The position numbers were made by a program, and so were the translations under genes. A stretch of 64,000 nt of DNA, taken from assembly GCA_016715115.1 (NCBI GenBank), contig JADKBM010000004.1, positions 372,001 through 436,000 on the forward strand, given 5' to 3'. Of this stretch, positions 27,263 through 37,124 are shown piece by piece (the stretch's first letter is position 1; every line of letters starts with the position of its first letter). Origin of the DNA: Acidobacteriota bacterium. GTDB taxonomy: Bacteria > Acidobacteriota > Blastocatellia > Pyrinomonadales > Pyrinomonadaceae. The notes below the pieces were generated by a model. That model had not been told where the DNA came from and searched no databases. It saw only the letters and a list, made by a program, of their open reading frames with translations.

Positions 27263-27488
27263 GAAATTGGAGGATGTTGAACTATATTTGCAGAGTATTT
27301 TGATTCATCACCTTGGTGAACCCGGCGCCGGAAAGCTGTTTCGCGCAGATGAACTTGGCGAGCTTCGCGTGAAAAAAGATCGCCTCGCGCAAAGACCGCG
27401 AGGTCCGCAACGCGATTCTTGGCGAGCTCGGCATGAAAAACATCCGCTTCGCTCGAAGTACGGCGATGGCAAATCAGGACTCTGACCG

Positions 27489-28721
27489 ATGCAGGAAACC
27501 AACGTCTATTTTTATATAACACCGATCGCGCTCGTGTTCATCCTGCTCGAGATCGCGGCCTGCTGGGCGACGAAACGGCGGTTGATCACGTTCAACGAAG
27601 CGATCGCCAACTTCGGGACGCAGCTCGGCAATCAAACAACGAATGTGCTTGTGATGGTCGGGGTCTTCTACGCTTACGGCTATTTGTGGGAGCATTTTCG
27701 GATTTTCACGATCCCGATCAACTGGTGGAGTTCGATCCTGCTTTTGCTCGGAGTTGATTTCGTCTTCTATTGGATTCACCGCTGGGGGCACGAGATCAAT
27801 ATCCTCTGGGCCGCGCATTCGCCGCATCATTCGGCCGAGGAGATGAACTTTTTCGTCGCCTTGCGCGCGAGCGTCACCCAGCGGCTTTCCTCGTTCCTGT
27901 TCTTTTGGGTTCTGACGATCGTCGGCTTTCAGCCGGCGCATATCTACACCGTCGTCGCGATTCATCTGTTCATCGCGTTTTTGCATCACACGGAGTTCAT
28001 TTACAAATTCCCGCGACCGATAGAATGGCTGTTCACGACGCCTTCGCACCATCGCGTGCACCACGGCGTGAACTTGCAGTATCTCGACAAGAATTACGGC
28101 GAGTTTCTGATCATTTGGGATCGGATGTTCGGAACTTTTGAGGAGGAACAGGAGCCGGTCGCGTACGGTATTCTCGATCATCCGAATTCGTGGAACCCGA
28201 TCCGCATCAATTTTCACTTCTATATCGCGCTCTGGAAGATGGCCGTCGCGGCACCGTTTTGGTGGGACAAGATCCGCGTTTGGTTTATGCCTGCGGGTTG
28301 GGTTCCTCGCGGACTGCCGACGAAAGAAAAACCCGACATAAACCGTGGAAACCAAGTGAAGTTTCGCCCCGAGATGTTCGCTAACTCACGGTTTTATATG
28401 GTCTTGCAGGTAGTGCTCGGGATTGCCTTGATGATCGGAGTGATCTCGAATACTTACGGCTGGACTACCGGTGAAAAGTGGTTCGGCGCGGCGATGCTCT
28501 GGTGGCAGATCATAAATTGGAGCGGGATTCTTGAGGCGAAATCCTGGACGTGGATCTCGGAATCGCTTCGAAATCTCGCGACGCCGGCAGCGGTGATCGC
28601 GATGAGCGAGATCTATCAGCCTTCGGCACTGATGTTTGCGGTCATTGCCGTTTCGCTCTTTTGCGTTTTCTGGACGGTGTCGTTTTTCCGGCCCGGAAGT
28701 CCGCGACTTGCGACGGCATAA
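27489..28721 (+). CDS. Sterol desaturase / fatty acid hydroxylase family membrane protein
   Basis: A 410-residue integral membrane di-iron oxygenase. The histidine clusters are complete: HRWGHE (about 97-102), HSPHHSAE (about 111-118), LHHTEF, and SHHRVHHG. The order and spacing match the fatty acid hydroxylase superfamily, in the branch that includes alkylglycerol monooxygenase-like proteins with a longer C-terminal membrane region. Eight or so hydrophobic segments are visible, the last ones after residue 300. The substrate is presumably a membrane lipid. It precedes the group II intron insertion. Confidence 0.9.
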   Translation: MQETNVYFYITPIALVFILLEIAACWATKRRLITFNEAIANFGTQLGNQTTNVLVMVGVFYAYGYLWEHFRIFTIPINWWSSILLLLGVDFVFYWIHRWGHEINILWAAHSPHHSAEEMNFFVALRASVTQRLSSFLFFWVLTIVGFQPAHIYTVVAIHLFIAFLHHTEFIYKFPRPIEWLFTTPSHHRVHHGVNLQYLDKNYGEFLIIWDRMFGTFEEEQEPVAYGILDHPNSWNPIRINFHFYIALWKMAVAAPFWWDKIRVWFMPAGWVPRGLPTKEKPDINRGNQVKFRPEMFANSRFYMVLQVVLGIALMIGVISNTYGWTTGEKWFGAAMLWWQIINWSGILEAKSWTWISESLRNLATPAAVIAMSEIYQPSALMFAVIAVSLFCVFWTVSFFRPGSPRLATA

Positions 28722-28962
28722 GCCGGCCGGCGCCGAAACCGATCTAAGAGGACAAACTGCGCGTGACGGATTTCCGGCCCCGCGACAATTGCCCAAACGC
28801 CGCGGCTTTGCCGCAATTCCGCAATTGGCGGCGTAGCCGCGTGGAAGGGTAGCCCGTCCCTGAAAGGCACAGACTTCCCGCACATCCGGTCGCCAAAGCC
28901 GCATTGAGTAGAGTCGAAGACTGGCGCGGTTGCTTAGGCTCCGTTTCCAGTCCCCGCTCATC

Positions 28963-28995
<33 letters not shown>

Positions 28996-29006
28996 TCCGA
29001 CTTGAT

Positions 29007-30327
29007 TCATTGCAACGCTGTCGGCAGAGAGCCATTTCTTCTTTTGCCAATTTGGTGAACTCCGAGATCGGCAAAGATCTTGGCGTAAGCAAACTGACGA
29101 GTGCCCCGCGAGGACACCTTGTGGCGCCGCTGCAAGAAGTTCCGCACCGTTTTGATCACATGGGCATTGACTGCCTGATAGCTCTTCCGTTTGCTGCCGT
29201 AGTGGAAGTATCCTTCCCATCCGATCAGCGTGCGGTTGAGGCTGTCGCGCACATCCGCCCATGCGCCTGATTGCGGGCGCAGAGTTTCACTGATTTTGGC
29301 TTTGATCCGCTTGACGCTTTTGCGGGACGCGCTGGCGCCAAGGTAGCGCCTGCCGCCATCTCTGGCGTAGTAGTGCAGGCCAAAGCTGTAGCCCAGGAAA
29401 TCAAACTGCTCCGTTCCCGCGTTTCGCACGCAGGTCTTGGTCTCGTTTATCTCCAGTTTCAGCTTCGTCATTGCCTGCCTTGTCCACGCCAGAGCCTCGT
29501 TGGCCTTGCCCCGGCTGAGGATGACAAAGTCATCCGCGTAGTTCACCAGCCGGGCCGCAAACTGCCGCTCGCCCGAGCATTGCTTCCAGTACCGCAGATA
29601 CCGGTTCATGTAGCGATTGGCAAGCAACGGACTGATGCCGCCGCCCTGCGGCGTACCGGTCTTGTTCTTCTTGCCCCCGCTCATGTTCGGCCCCTTCGGC
29701 CCTTCGCTTTGCACGGGTGCCTGCAGCCAGCTTTTGAGCAGTCTCAGCACCTCCCTGTCCACGATCCGCAGCGTGATCGAACGCATCAGTTCGTCGTGCG
29801 GGATATTGTCGAAGTATTTCGACAGATCCGCATCGACGACCTGCGTGTGCCCCTCAATCAGCGCCCTGTGAACCGCTTTGACCGCATCGATGGCGCTTCG
29901 CCTCGGCCGATAGCCGTAGGCTTCGTCTTCCATGTCCGCCTCAAAGATCGGCTCCAGAACCAGCTTTGCGGCTGTCTGGACGACCCGGTCTCTGATCGTC
30001 GGCAATCCCAATGGACGCTCCCCGCCGTCGGGCTTCGGGATCATCACCCTGCGCACCGCCTGTGGACGGTAGCTTTTGCCTTTCAGCTCTTCTTGCAGTC
30101 CGCTCAGCCAGTCTTCCACACCCTGCTCTTCGATCTGATCGAACGTCACCCCCGTCCACACCCGGCGCTCCGCGCTTTTCGCGCGACAGCTTCCAGGCAT
30201 GGGCCAGTATATCGCTCCGCCAGATCTTGTCGTAGAGCTGGTAGAACCGGAATTGCGGTTCCGCCTTCGCTTTGCAATACAGCTTTCGTTGTAGTTTCCG
30301 GATCGATTCCGGTGTTTCCAGACTCAC
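29007..30327 (-). pseudogene. ltrA: Group II intron reverse transcriptase/maturase, +1 frameshift
   Basis: The protein starts at a GTG at 30327 (SLETPESIRKLQRKLYCKA) and reads to KRGAPGVDG. There the run CCCCC at 30149-30153 (GGGGG on the coding strand) has one base more than the frame needs; the sequence then continues in the next frame as VTFDQIEEQGVEDWL. Reverse transcriptase blocks follow: RPLGLPTIRDRVVQ, AYGYRPRRSAIDAV, DADLSKYFDNIPHD, TPQGGGISPLLANRY, and catalytic LVNYADDFVIL. A maturase/X domain ends in FLQRRHKVSSRGTRQF. No HNH endonuclease domain is seen. Repair of one base would give a protein of about 440 residues. Confidence 0.88.
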
Positions 30328-30831
30328 GTCAATCACCTCACCTCGTCTACCACTAGAGCATTCAAAGTTGGGGTCCTTTGCTCGGCGGACATTACTCCGC
30401 TTCGACGCTCCTACAACCCCATCCGCCACCCGTCGCTGCCCGTCCGCGCCTGTTGCCAGACCTTCCGGTTGGGATCGCGACTCCCACAGCTCCGGGCTTC
30501 CCGTATTTGCGCGATTGGCTTTCACAACATGCCCAGCTCATTACCCCGGCGAACCGAAGCGGGTGCGTTTGTCGGTGTCTTCCCCGTTTCGTACTGCCTT
30601 CCCCGTTTGGGTGGCGGGTCGGCGTTCGCATTAGCTCTTTCGAGGCCTGCTCAAGCTTCACTCACGTTTGGGCCTGCTGCTTCGCTCGACCGCCCTCGGC
30701 GGCCTTTGTCACGAGGCTCCGACTTGTACGGTTGCCCGTACCCGCCGCTCGTCAGCTAACAGATTTCACCAACATTTATCTGTGTGGTTCCTTCCACCAC
30801 TAGTCAATCGCACCGAGTACGGCGCACACCC

Positions 30832-31040
30832 GAATTACGCAATGGAAAGTTTGCCCGCGAATTTCCGCGAATCGGCGCGAATAGAATTTTGTCCGAACGC
30901 GTCCGAACAAACCGCTTTTCGAAGCTTTGTGTCCCAATTTCATAAAAACGGAGTCTTTCGGCGCGCTCTTAAACCGGATTTCCATTCGCGCCGATTGGCG
31001 AGGATTCGCGGGCAAAATCCGCTAATGCGTAATCTGGGTT
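30832..31040. repeat. MITE-like inverted-repeat element abutting the intron
   Basis: About 209 bp with arms of about 65 nt that are imperfect reverse complements. The left arm starts GAATTACGCAATGG...TTTGCCCGCGAA; the right arm ends ...TTCGCGGGCAAAATCCGC...GCGTAATCTGGGTT. The ends are shared with the element at 32880-33135. No coding sequence. From 31041 to 31290 I see only low-complexity intergenic sequence. Confidence 0.72.
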
Positions 31041-31296
31041 GAATGGCGTGCAATCGGGGAATGGGGATTTGCGATTGTCGATTCTACGCGGACTTTGCGT
31101 ACTCAGCGCGGAATCTAACGCAGAGTCCGCTAAGTTCGCAAAGAAACGATCAGGCGTTTCTTGGTTTTGACCGCTCTTTTTTCAAGGATGTTTTCCGATC
31201 GGACGCATCTACTTGATCTCATCCCATCTCTGTTCATCTGTGTGCAAAAAACGAGGGTTTTTCAAAGCTCCTGATTTCGTCCGGCCGCGGTTGCCC

Positions 31297-31482
31297 GCCC
31301 GCTGACGCAGACGGTACTGACTCGCGGATTGTCGGGTTGGCGCGTTGCCGCGGACGCCCGACGCGAAAGTCCGAAGCATCCCAAGTCTCGCCCGCTGACG
31401 CAGGCGGTACGGACTCGCGGATCGTCGGGTTGGCGCGTTGCCGCGGACGCCCGACGCGAAAGTCCGAAGCATCCCAAGTCTC
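31297..31482. repeat. Two tandem copies of a 93-bp repeat
   Basis: The segment starting GCCCGCTGACGCAG at 31297 repeats at 31390 with a 93-bp period and very few changes. Each unit contains the hairpin-prone core CCGCCTGCGTCAGCGGG (reverse). A third, inverted copy with its flanks lies at about 58030-58190. Apparent short reading frames across it are repeats of one another and not genes. Confidence 0.85.
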
Positions 31483-31541
31483 AAACCTGACGCCGATTGT
31501 CCGGATATTCGCATCTTGAGGTTGATCCGCGCAACTCGGGA

Positions 31542-32771
31542 TTAACTGACAAGCCGAACGGTATCGCGGGCGATCAGTAATTCCTCGTTTGTCGGAATCA
31601 CGTAGACGCCCAAACGAGAATTTTCCGTGCTGATGCGGCCTTCGGCAGCATAATCGAGTCCCTCATTGCGATCGGCGTCCAGCTCGACTCCCAGCCATTT
31701 GAGATTCTCGCAGATCATCGATCTGATATGCGGTGAATTCTCGCCGATGCCGCCCCCAAAGACGATTGCGTCGGCACCGTTCATCGCCGCGAGATACGAA
31801 CCGATGTATTTGGACACGCGATAACAGAATATTTCGATTGCGAGACGCGCCCGGCGATCATTGTTTTCATCTGCTTCGGCGAGCAATTCACGCATATCAT
31901 TGGTTAATCCCGATATGCCGAGAAGTCCCGATTGAGTGTTCAGAAGCATTTCGACCTCGTGCACCGAGAAGCCTTCCCGGGCACAAATGAACTCAATGAT
32001 TGCCGGATCCAGATCGCCCGAGCGGGTTCCCATCATCATGCCTTCCAGCGGTGTCAGCCCCATCGAAGTTTCGATCGAGTTGCCGCCTTTTATGGCCGTG
32101 ATCGAACAGCCGTTGCCGAGATGAAGCGTAATAATATTCACCATTTCGCGCGGGATGTCGAGAAGGTGCCGATAGCGAAAAGCGACGTAACGATGCGACG
32201 TGCCGTGAAAACCGTAGCGCCGGATTTTGTGGCGGCGATAGAATTGATACGGGATCGCGTAAAGATAGGCCTTTTCGGGCAAGGTCTGATGAAACGCCGT
32301 ATCGAAGACGGCGACCTGCGGAAGCCCCGTGCCGATAATTTCGCGGGCGGCGAGAATTCCTTTGATGTTCGCAGGATTGTGAAGCGGCGCCAGTTCAATG
32401 CAGTCTTCGATTCCGCGCATCACCTCGTCGGTAATGACCACTGATTCAGAGAAACGCTCACCGCCGTGAACAACCCGATGCCCGACCGCGTGAATATCCG
32501 CAAGGCTCTTGATTTCATCGATTTCCGAAGCCTCGGAGGCGATCCAGCGGAGAATGGTTTCGACTCCCGCCCGGATGTCTCTGATCGGCTTTGCAGAGCG
32601 TTGGGAGATCTTTCCCTCCGCGGTCAGGGTGATGATCGCCGCACCGCCAATGTGCTCGATCTGTCCGTGGGCGAGGCGTTGGTCGCGATGTTGCGCGATA
32701 CGCTCCAGATCGGTTGCGATCAGTTGAAATTTGAGCGACGAACTGCCGCAGTTCAGGACAAGAACGTTCAT
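31542..32771 (-). CDS. ackA: Acetate kinase
   Basis: A 409-residue acetate kinase that interconverts acetate plus ATP and acetyl phosphate. The ASKHA signatures are intact: N-terminal VLVLNCGSSSLKFQL, GHRVVHGGERF, FDTAFHQTLP, YGFHGTSHRYV, HLGNGCSITAI, MMMGTRSGDLDP, and FGGGIGENSPHIR near the C-terminus. No phosphotransacetylase gene is adjacent. The catalytic His of FHQ, the Arg of HRVVHGGE and the Glu of GIGENS are all present. It is transcribed alone on the reverse strand. Confidence 0.97.
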   Translation of the reverse strand: MNVLVLNCGSSSLKFQLIATDLERIAQHRDQRLAHGQIEHIGGAAIITLTAEGKISQRSAKPIRDIRAGVETILRWIASEASEIDEIKSLADIHAVGHRVVHGGERFSESVVITDEVMRGIEDCIELAPLHNPANIKGILAAREIIGTGLPQVAVFDTAFHQTLPEKAYLYAIPYQFYRRHKIRRYGFHGTSHRYVAFRYRHLLDIPREMVNIITLHLGNGCSITAIKGGNSIETSMGLTPLEGMMMGTRSGDLDPAIIEFICAREGFSVHEVEMLLNTQSGLLGISGLTNDMRELLAEADENNDRRARLAIEIFCYRVSKYIGSYLAAMNGADAIVFGGGIGENSPHIRSMICENLKWLGVELDADRNEGLDYAAEGRISTENSRLGVYVIPTNEELLIARDTVRLVS

Positions 32772-32879
32772 ATGGTTTCAATTCTATGCGTTTACAAATC
32801 CATTTCCAGTGGGCGGGCGATTCTTGCTTGACGGAACTTTCCGAGGTCTGAGCAATTCGCAAGTTCTGCAATAACATAA

Positions 32880-33135
32880 ACCCAGATCACGCAATAGAAA
32901 TTTTGACCGCGAAATAACGCTAAAAAACGCGAAACTGTTTTCTCGATGTGACGGGCCTGGCCGAGCATTATCTGACCGCGCTAAACTTGTAAACTATTGT
33001 GGCAGGGCCGTTTATCGCCCAGGTTGCGCGTACTGACAACTGCCGCGGTTTTCCGGGCCACTTCTTGATCGCAGAATCGATTTCGCGTATTTGGTGTGTT
33101 TCGCGGGAGCATATTTCCTATTGCGTAATTTGAGA
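32880..33135. repeat. Second MITE-like element of the ATTACGCAATAG family
   Basis: About 256 bp between ackA and the protease gene. The left end AGATCACGCAATAG...TTTTGACCGCGAAA and the reverse complement of the right end AAATTACGCAATAGG...CCCGCGAAA match each other and the ends of the element at 30832-31040. The interior differs. The rest of the gap 32772-33162 shows no gene. Confidence 0.7.
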
Positions 33136-33162
33136 TAAATTTACGTGACATTGCCGATCTGC

Positions 33163-34293
33163 CTACAAATTCAATTGCTCGCGGGTGAACAGATAATTGA
33201 CGATCTGTTCGCGCGAAATGATTCCCTTGAGTTTTCCGTTTTCGACGACGGGCAATTGATTGACACCTTCGCGTCCGATGATCTCCAAGGCTTCAATCGC
33301 AGGCATCTCAGGCGCTACCGTAAAAAGACTCTCGATCGGCCGCATCGCATCGATCGTTGTTTTAAAAGCCCAAAGACGGCGTTCAACGGCCGCTATCTCG
33401 TTAGGCGTTATCAGCCCGACCGGTTCGCCGTTTTGAACTACCATAAAACAACGCTGTCCGGTCCTGAGGAGATGATCGTCGACAAATGTCTGCAAATTTT
33501 CGTTGCTGTCGAGAACGGGACAATCCCGCGACATCAAATCACCGACACTCACGCCCCCAAGTTTTTCCTTGAGTTCGACCTGCACATAGCTTGCCTTGGC
33601 GGCGGTCAGGAGAAACCAACCGATGAACGCCATCCACAATCCGCCGAAACCCGCCCCGCTAAAGAACTGCCACAGTCCTGAAAAGATAAAGCCGAAGGCG
33701 ACGAATTGTCCGGTCAGCGATGCGGCTCGCGTCGCCCGGTTGGCGTTGCCGGTGAACCACCAGACAATGGCTCGGAGCACACGCCCGCCGTCCATCGGAT
33801 AGCTTGGGATGGTATTGAAGAATGCAAGCGCGAAATTGATGTAACCGAGCCAAACGAGCATTGCCATAAGCGGCGTAACGGGATCGGCCGGCGGCGTCCA
33901 TCCTAGCGTCCAGGCCAGCCCCAAACAGACAGCCCCGATGACCACACTCGCGATCGGACCGGCAATTGCCATCCAAAATTCCGTTTTTGGATCTTCCGGC
34001 TCTTTGTCGAGTTGTGCGACTCCGCCGAGTGCGAAAAGCGTGATGGAACTCACCGGCAAACCCCGCATCTTGGCGACCGTCGCGTGCGACAGTTCGTGAA
34101 GAATGATGGCGACGAAGAACAGAATCGCCGTCGCTATCGCGATTGTCCAGATCGTGCCGCGACTCCAATCAGGATGTACTCCGGAGAAGTAATTCGAAAG
34201 CGAGAGCGAGATCAACACCGCGATGATCAGCCAGCTGTAATGCAGACCGATTTGAATTCCGAAGATCCGACCAAGTTTGACCTGGGCTTCCAT
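33163..34293 (-). CDS. Site-2 protease family membrane metalloprotease with CBS domains
   Basis: A 376-residue intramembrane zinc protease. The zinc site is H66-E67-x-x-H70 in IILHELSHATVAK. The third ligand lies in FNTIPSYPMDGGRVLRA, a variant of the N-x-P-x-x-D-G motif. Six or so membrane helices occupy residues 15-240. Two CBS domains follow (about 250-370): VSVGDLMSRDCPVL...GEPVGLITPNEI and VAPEMPAIEALEIIGREG...GKLKGIISREQIV. CBS-fused S2P proteins usually respond to adenine nucleotides. No anti-sigma substrate is adjacent. Confidence 0.93.
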   Translation of the reverse strand: MEAQVKLGRIFGIQIGLHYSWLIIAVLISLSLSNYFSGVHPDWSRGTIWTIAIATAILFFVAIILHELSHATVAKMRGLPVSSITLFALGGVAQLDKEPEDPKTEFWMAIAGPIASVVIGAVCLGLAWTLGWTPPADPVTPLMAMLVWLGYINFALAFFNTIPSYPMDGGRVLRAIVWWFTGNANRATRAASLTGQFVAFGFIFSGLWQFFSGAGFGGLWMAFIGWFLLTAAKASYVQVELKEKLGGVSVGDLMSRDCPVLDSNENLQTFVDDHLLRTGQRCFMVVQNGEPVGLITPNEIAAVERRLWAFKTTIDAMRPIESLFTVAPEMPAIEALEIIGREGVNQLPVVENGKLKGIISREQIVNYLFTREQLNL

Positions 34294-34366
34294 ATTTTTT
34301 CCACAGAGTCACGGCAACCCTTTCCGCGCCCGCCGACTGATTTGACGGCGAACCGTGCGCACTTGC

Positions 34367-34936
34367 CTAGTCCCGCTCAAGATAGAACTTCATGATCCGA
34401 GCGGCGAGATCGGCACGGCCCCAGAGTTCCGAGATGAACATCTTGAAATCCGAAATGCTGATCCAGTAATTCACGCCGATGGCCTCGTCACCGTTTGACC
34501 GATCAAAGATAACGCTTCCGAGAATTCCGTTGATCAATCCGATCGGCAGAAGCAGTTTGCCATCCTTGATCTCGAACGTTCCGCCGGAATTGACCGCAAA
34601 TTCATCCGGAAGCCGGCCGAGACGGAGCGTCTGGGTCACGACAAGGTCGACGATCTCTTCGGCGCCGCCGTGGACGCTGAAAACGGGCACGATCCGTTTC
34701 AATCCGAACGGAATGCTGAGCGGCAGCGGCAGCGCGCGCGGCATTCCCATAAACGTGATCAACGCCCAGTTTTCCTTGAGATAACGGCGCAGATCATCCT
34801 CGGAGACGACTTCGCGTCCGGTTGATTTCCGAATCGTCGATTCGACCGCCAGCGACGCCGGTACAAAAGCGCTTCGATACGATCCGCTACCCATCAGATC
34901 GATCGCCGCCTGCACGTTTTCCCCGACACTTCTCAT
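34367..34936 (-). CDS. Hypothetical protein, 189 residues
   Basis: Starts at the ATG at 34936 (MRSVGENVQAAIDLMGSG); a TTG directly before it is in frame. I recognise no family. The N-terminal half is helical with MGSGSYRSAFVPASLAVESTIRKSTG. The C-terminal half has VDLVVTQTLRLGRLPDEFAV and GDEAIGVNYWISISDFKMFISELWGRADLAARIMKFYLERD. There is no signal peptide or clear membrane span. The coding bias matches its neighbours and it diverges from the DUF58 gene, with which it may share a promoter region. Confidence 0.65.
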   Translation of the reverse strand: MRSVGENVQAAIDLMGSGSYRSAFVPASLAVESTIRKSTGREVVSEDDLRRYLKENWALITFMGMPRALPLPLSIPFGLKRIVPVFSVHGGAEEIVDLVVTQTLRLGRLPDEFAVNSGGTFEIKDGKLLLPIGLINGILGSVIFDRSNGDEAIGVNYWISISDFKMFISELWGRADLAARIMKFYLERD

Positions 34937-35013
34937 CAACTACGATTATAGTTCATCCGGTCTCGAATTATGTTGGACATTCGTGTCGGCGGCGATATAA
35001 TCATCGGCAAACG

Positions 35014-36336
35014 ATGCGCTTCGTCTTCACCCGCAAATTCTACCTTTTGCTCGCCTTTGGACTGGTCCCGTTGTCGCTTTCGTGGAGCGTCCCGGTCCTG
35101 CGCTGGATCGTTGTCGGATTCGATGCCGCTATTATTGTCGTCACGCTGATCGACTATTTCACAAGCCGCAGGCTCGCTGACGAAATCGTAGTCAACCGAA
35201 GCTTTGCAAAGCGTTTTGCGATCGGCGATCCGACGCGCGTTACGCTGCGAATCGAAAATCCGACGCCGCGCGATCTTGACTTGCGAATCAAGGACGAGTA
35301 TCCGGACGCGATGCGGCTCGGCGGGCCGCGCGAAGCGGAGTTCAAGGTTGCGGCGCATACTTCGGCGGAGTTTTCTTACGATCTGACGCCGCCGAACCGC
35401 GGCCGGTATGAATTTGGAAAGCTCGCCGCGCGCATTCGTTCGCGGCTCGGAATGGTCTGGTGCCAGACCGAATTCGATATCTCGCAAGCGGTCAAGGTCT
35501 ACCCGAATATGCGTCGGGCGCGAGAGATCGAGCTCAAAGCGCTCGGGGCCCAGAGTTATCTCGCGATCCAACGCAAATCGGTCCGCCGCGGCGAGGGGCG
35601 CGAATTCGAATCGATGCGCGACTACGTCCGAGGCGACGAGATGCGCCATCTTTCGTGGACGGCGACCGCGCGGCGCTCGAAACTCATCACGCGCCAGTAT
35701 CAGATCGAACGAGACCAGACGATCATCGTCGCCATCGACGGCGGACGCTTGATGACCGGGCGGATCAACGACGAAACGAAGTTCGACACCGCGATCCACG
35801 CCTCTCTCGCGCTGATGTCCGCGGCCGCACGTGGCGGCGACAACTGCGGACTGATGGTATTCGGACGGCGCGTCAAGAAGTTTCTCCCTCCGAAAAAAGG
35901 CATCGAACATATCGACGCCGTGCTCGAAGCGCTCCACGATCTCGAGCCCGAACTGATCGAGCCGAGTTACGCGCGGGCGTTTCAATTTATCGCGTCGAAT
36001 ACGAAAAAACGCGCGTTCGTCATTATTTTGACCGATCTCGTCGACAAAGAATCGTCGCGCGAACTGATCAATTCGCTGAGTCTTCTGCGTCCGCGCCACC
36101 TGCCGCTCGTCGTGACGATCGGCGACCGTGACCTGAACGCGACGGTCAGCGAAGTGCCGAATGACTTGAAGGAGGTGTTCGTCCAATCTGCGGCGCAGGA
36201 GATCATCCACCAGCGAGAAGCGGCTTTGCGATACGTCGAGACTCTCGGCGGACTCGCGCTCGACGTAACGGCGAACACGCTCGCCCCGAGACTACTTGAG
36301 ACCTATTTGCGGGTCAAAGAAAGGGGACTGCTGTGA
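35014..36336 (+). CDS. DUF58 (VWA-like) membrane-anchored protein
   Basis: A 440-residue protein starting at the ATG at 35014 (MRFVFTRKFYLLLAFGL). Two membrane segments lie at about 8-25 and 28-47. A beta-rich section follows, then the DUF58 core RRGEGREFESMRDYVRGDEMRH and WTATARRSKLITRQYQIERDQTI, and a VWA-like fold with IVAIDGGRLM (MIDAS-like). DUF58 genes are normally next to a MoxR AAA ATPase, which is not present here. The TGA stop codon lies at the start of a heptad repeat array. Confidence 0.88.
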   Translation: MRFVFTRKFYLLLAFGLVPLSLSWSVPVLRWIVVGFDAAIIVVTLIDYFTSRRLADEIVVNRSFAKRFAIGDPTRVTLRIENPTPRDLDLRIKDEYPDAMRLGGPREAEFKVAAHTSAEFSYDLTPPNRGRYEFGKLAARIRSRLGMVWCQTEFDISQAVKVYPNMRRAREIELKALGAQSYLAIQRKSVRRGEGREFESMRDYVRGDEMRHLSWTATARRSKLITRQYQIERDQTIIVAIDGGRLMTGRINDETKFDTAIHASLALMSAAARGGDNCGLMVFGRRVKKFLPPKKGIEHIDAVLEALHDLEPELIEPSYARAFQFIASNTKKRAFVIILTDLVDKESSRELINSLSLLRPRHLPLVVTIGDRDLNATVSEVPNDLKEVFVQSAAQEIIHQREAALRYVETLGGLALDVTANTLAPRLLETYLRVKERGLL

Positions 36337-36565
36337 TTTGCGATTTGGGATTTGGGATTTGCGATTGGGGATTCCGGAAATTCCAGATTCCAGATTCCAG
36401 ATTCCAGATTCGGGAGCTTTGCGGTTTCCGGCACGGTTATCAACCTCATTTATTCGGAAGACAGTGATTTCGGAGTAGTTGATAGCGGATATTTGATAGT
36501 TGTTAGTCTGCGAATGAAAACCGAATCTGGAATCCGGAATCCCCAATCGCAAATCCCAAATCCGA
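36335..36565. repeat. Heptad repeat cluster between DUF58 and VOC genes
   Basis: Three heptad types follow each other: GATTTGC/GATTTGG units (36335-36369), AATTCCA then GATTCCA x3 and GATTCGG (36379-36413), and a reverse-oriented CAAATCC-type block at 36538-36565. Between them is an A/T-rich stretch (36460-36510) resembling the arms of the hairpin at 13811-13893. No gene. Confidence 0.8.
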
Positions 36566-36568
36566 ATT

Positions 36569-36979
36569 ATGAACGACGTCGGCCTGACACATATCGCGCT
36601 CGAAGTTTCAAATATGAACCAAACGCTCGATTTCTATGCGCGGTATGCGTCGATGGAGATCGTCCACGAGCGGATCGCCGATTCGGGCGTTCGAGTCGTT
36701 TGGATCTCGGACAGAACTCGGCCGTTCGTGATCGTTCTGATCGAAGTTTCTGAGATCAACGCGACGTTGCGGCCGTTCGCTCATCTCGGAGTCGGATGCG
36801 CGAGCCGCGCGGAAGTCGATCGACTCTGCGCGATCGCGCGATCCGACGGAGTTTTGATCGAAGGCCCGACCGATTCCGGATACCCGGTCGGTTATTGGGC
36901 GTTTCTGCGCGACCCGGACGGTCATACGCTCGAGCTTGCCTTTGGTCAGGAAGTCGGAACGACGGTTGAAAACTCCTGA
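36569..36979 (+). CDS. Glyoxalase/VOC superfamily protein
   Basis: A 136-residue single-domain vicinal-oxygen-chelate protein. The first beta-alpha-beta unit has VGLTHIALEVSNMNQTLDFYAR with a predicted metal-binding His. The second module holds HLGVGCASRAEVDRL and ends with FLRDPDGHTLELAFGQE, with a Glu ligand. The residues needed for a divalent metal site are present. The role could be glyoxalase, dioxygenase or resistance protein; context does not help. The ATG follows a heptad block and lacks a strong ribosome-binding site. Confidence 0.85.
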   Translation: MNDVGLTHIALEVSNMNQTLDFYARYASMEIVHERIADSGVRVVWISDRTRPFVIVLIEVSEINATLRPFAHLGVGCASRAEVDRLCAIARSDGVLIEGPTDSGYPVGYWAFLRDPDGHTLELAFGQEVGTTVENS

Positions 36980-37124
36980 GCATTTTGTCCGACATCTCGC
37001 CAAAAGACATCTGCCAGAGGTTGATCCGGAATCGTGCAGACACTTTGGTCCGCAACGCCGGCAAGAACCCGGGATATTTCGCGGGATGGCTGAATCCCGA
37101 GGTTTCGTCGTGCTGTCAGAATTT

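Noticed and set aside
27261..27485. Small forward open frame after the terminator
   Set aside because: It starts inside the terminator tail, has no ribosome-binding site that fits, and I recognise no motif.
31209..31514. Short open frames with repeated peptide (LRTFASGVRGNAPT)
   Set aside because: They are translations of the 93-bp tandem DNA repeat, also present inverted near 58.1 kb; no start signal.
34936..36210. 424-codon reverse open frame over the DUF58 gene
   Set aside because: Antisense shadow; the forward DUF58 protein has its full conserved motif.
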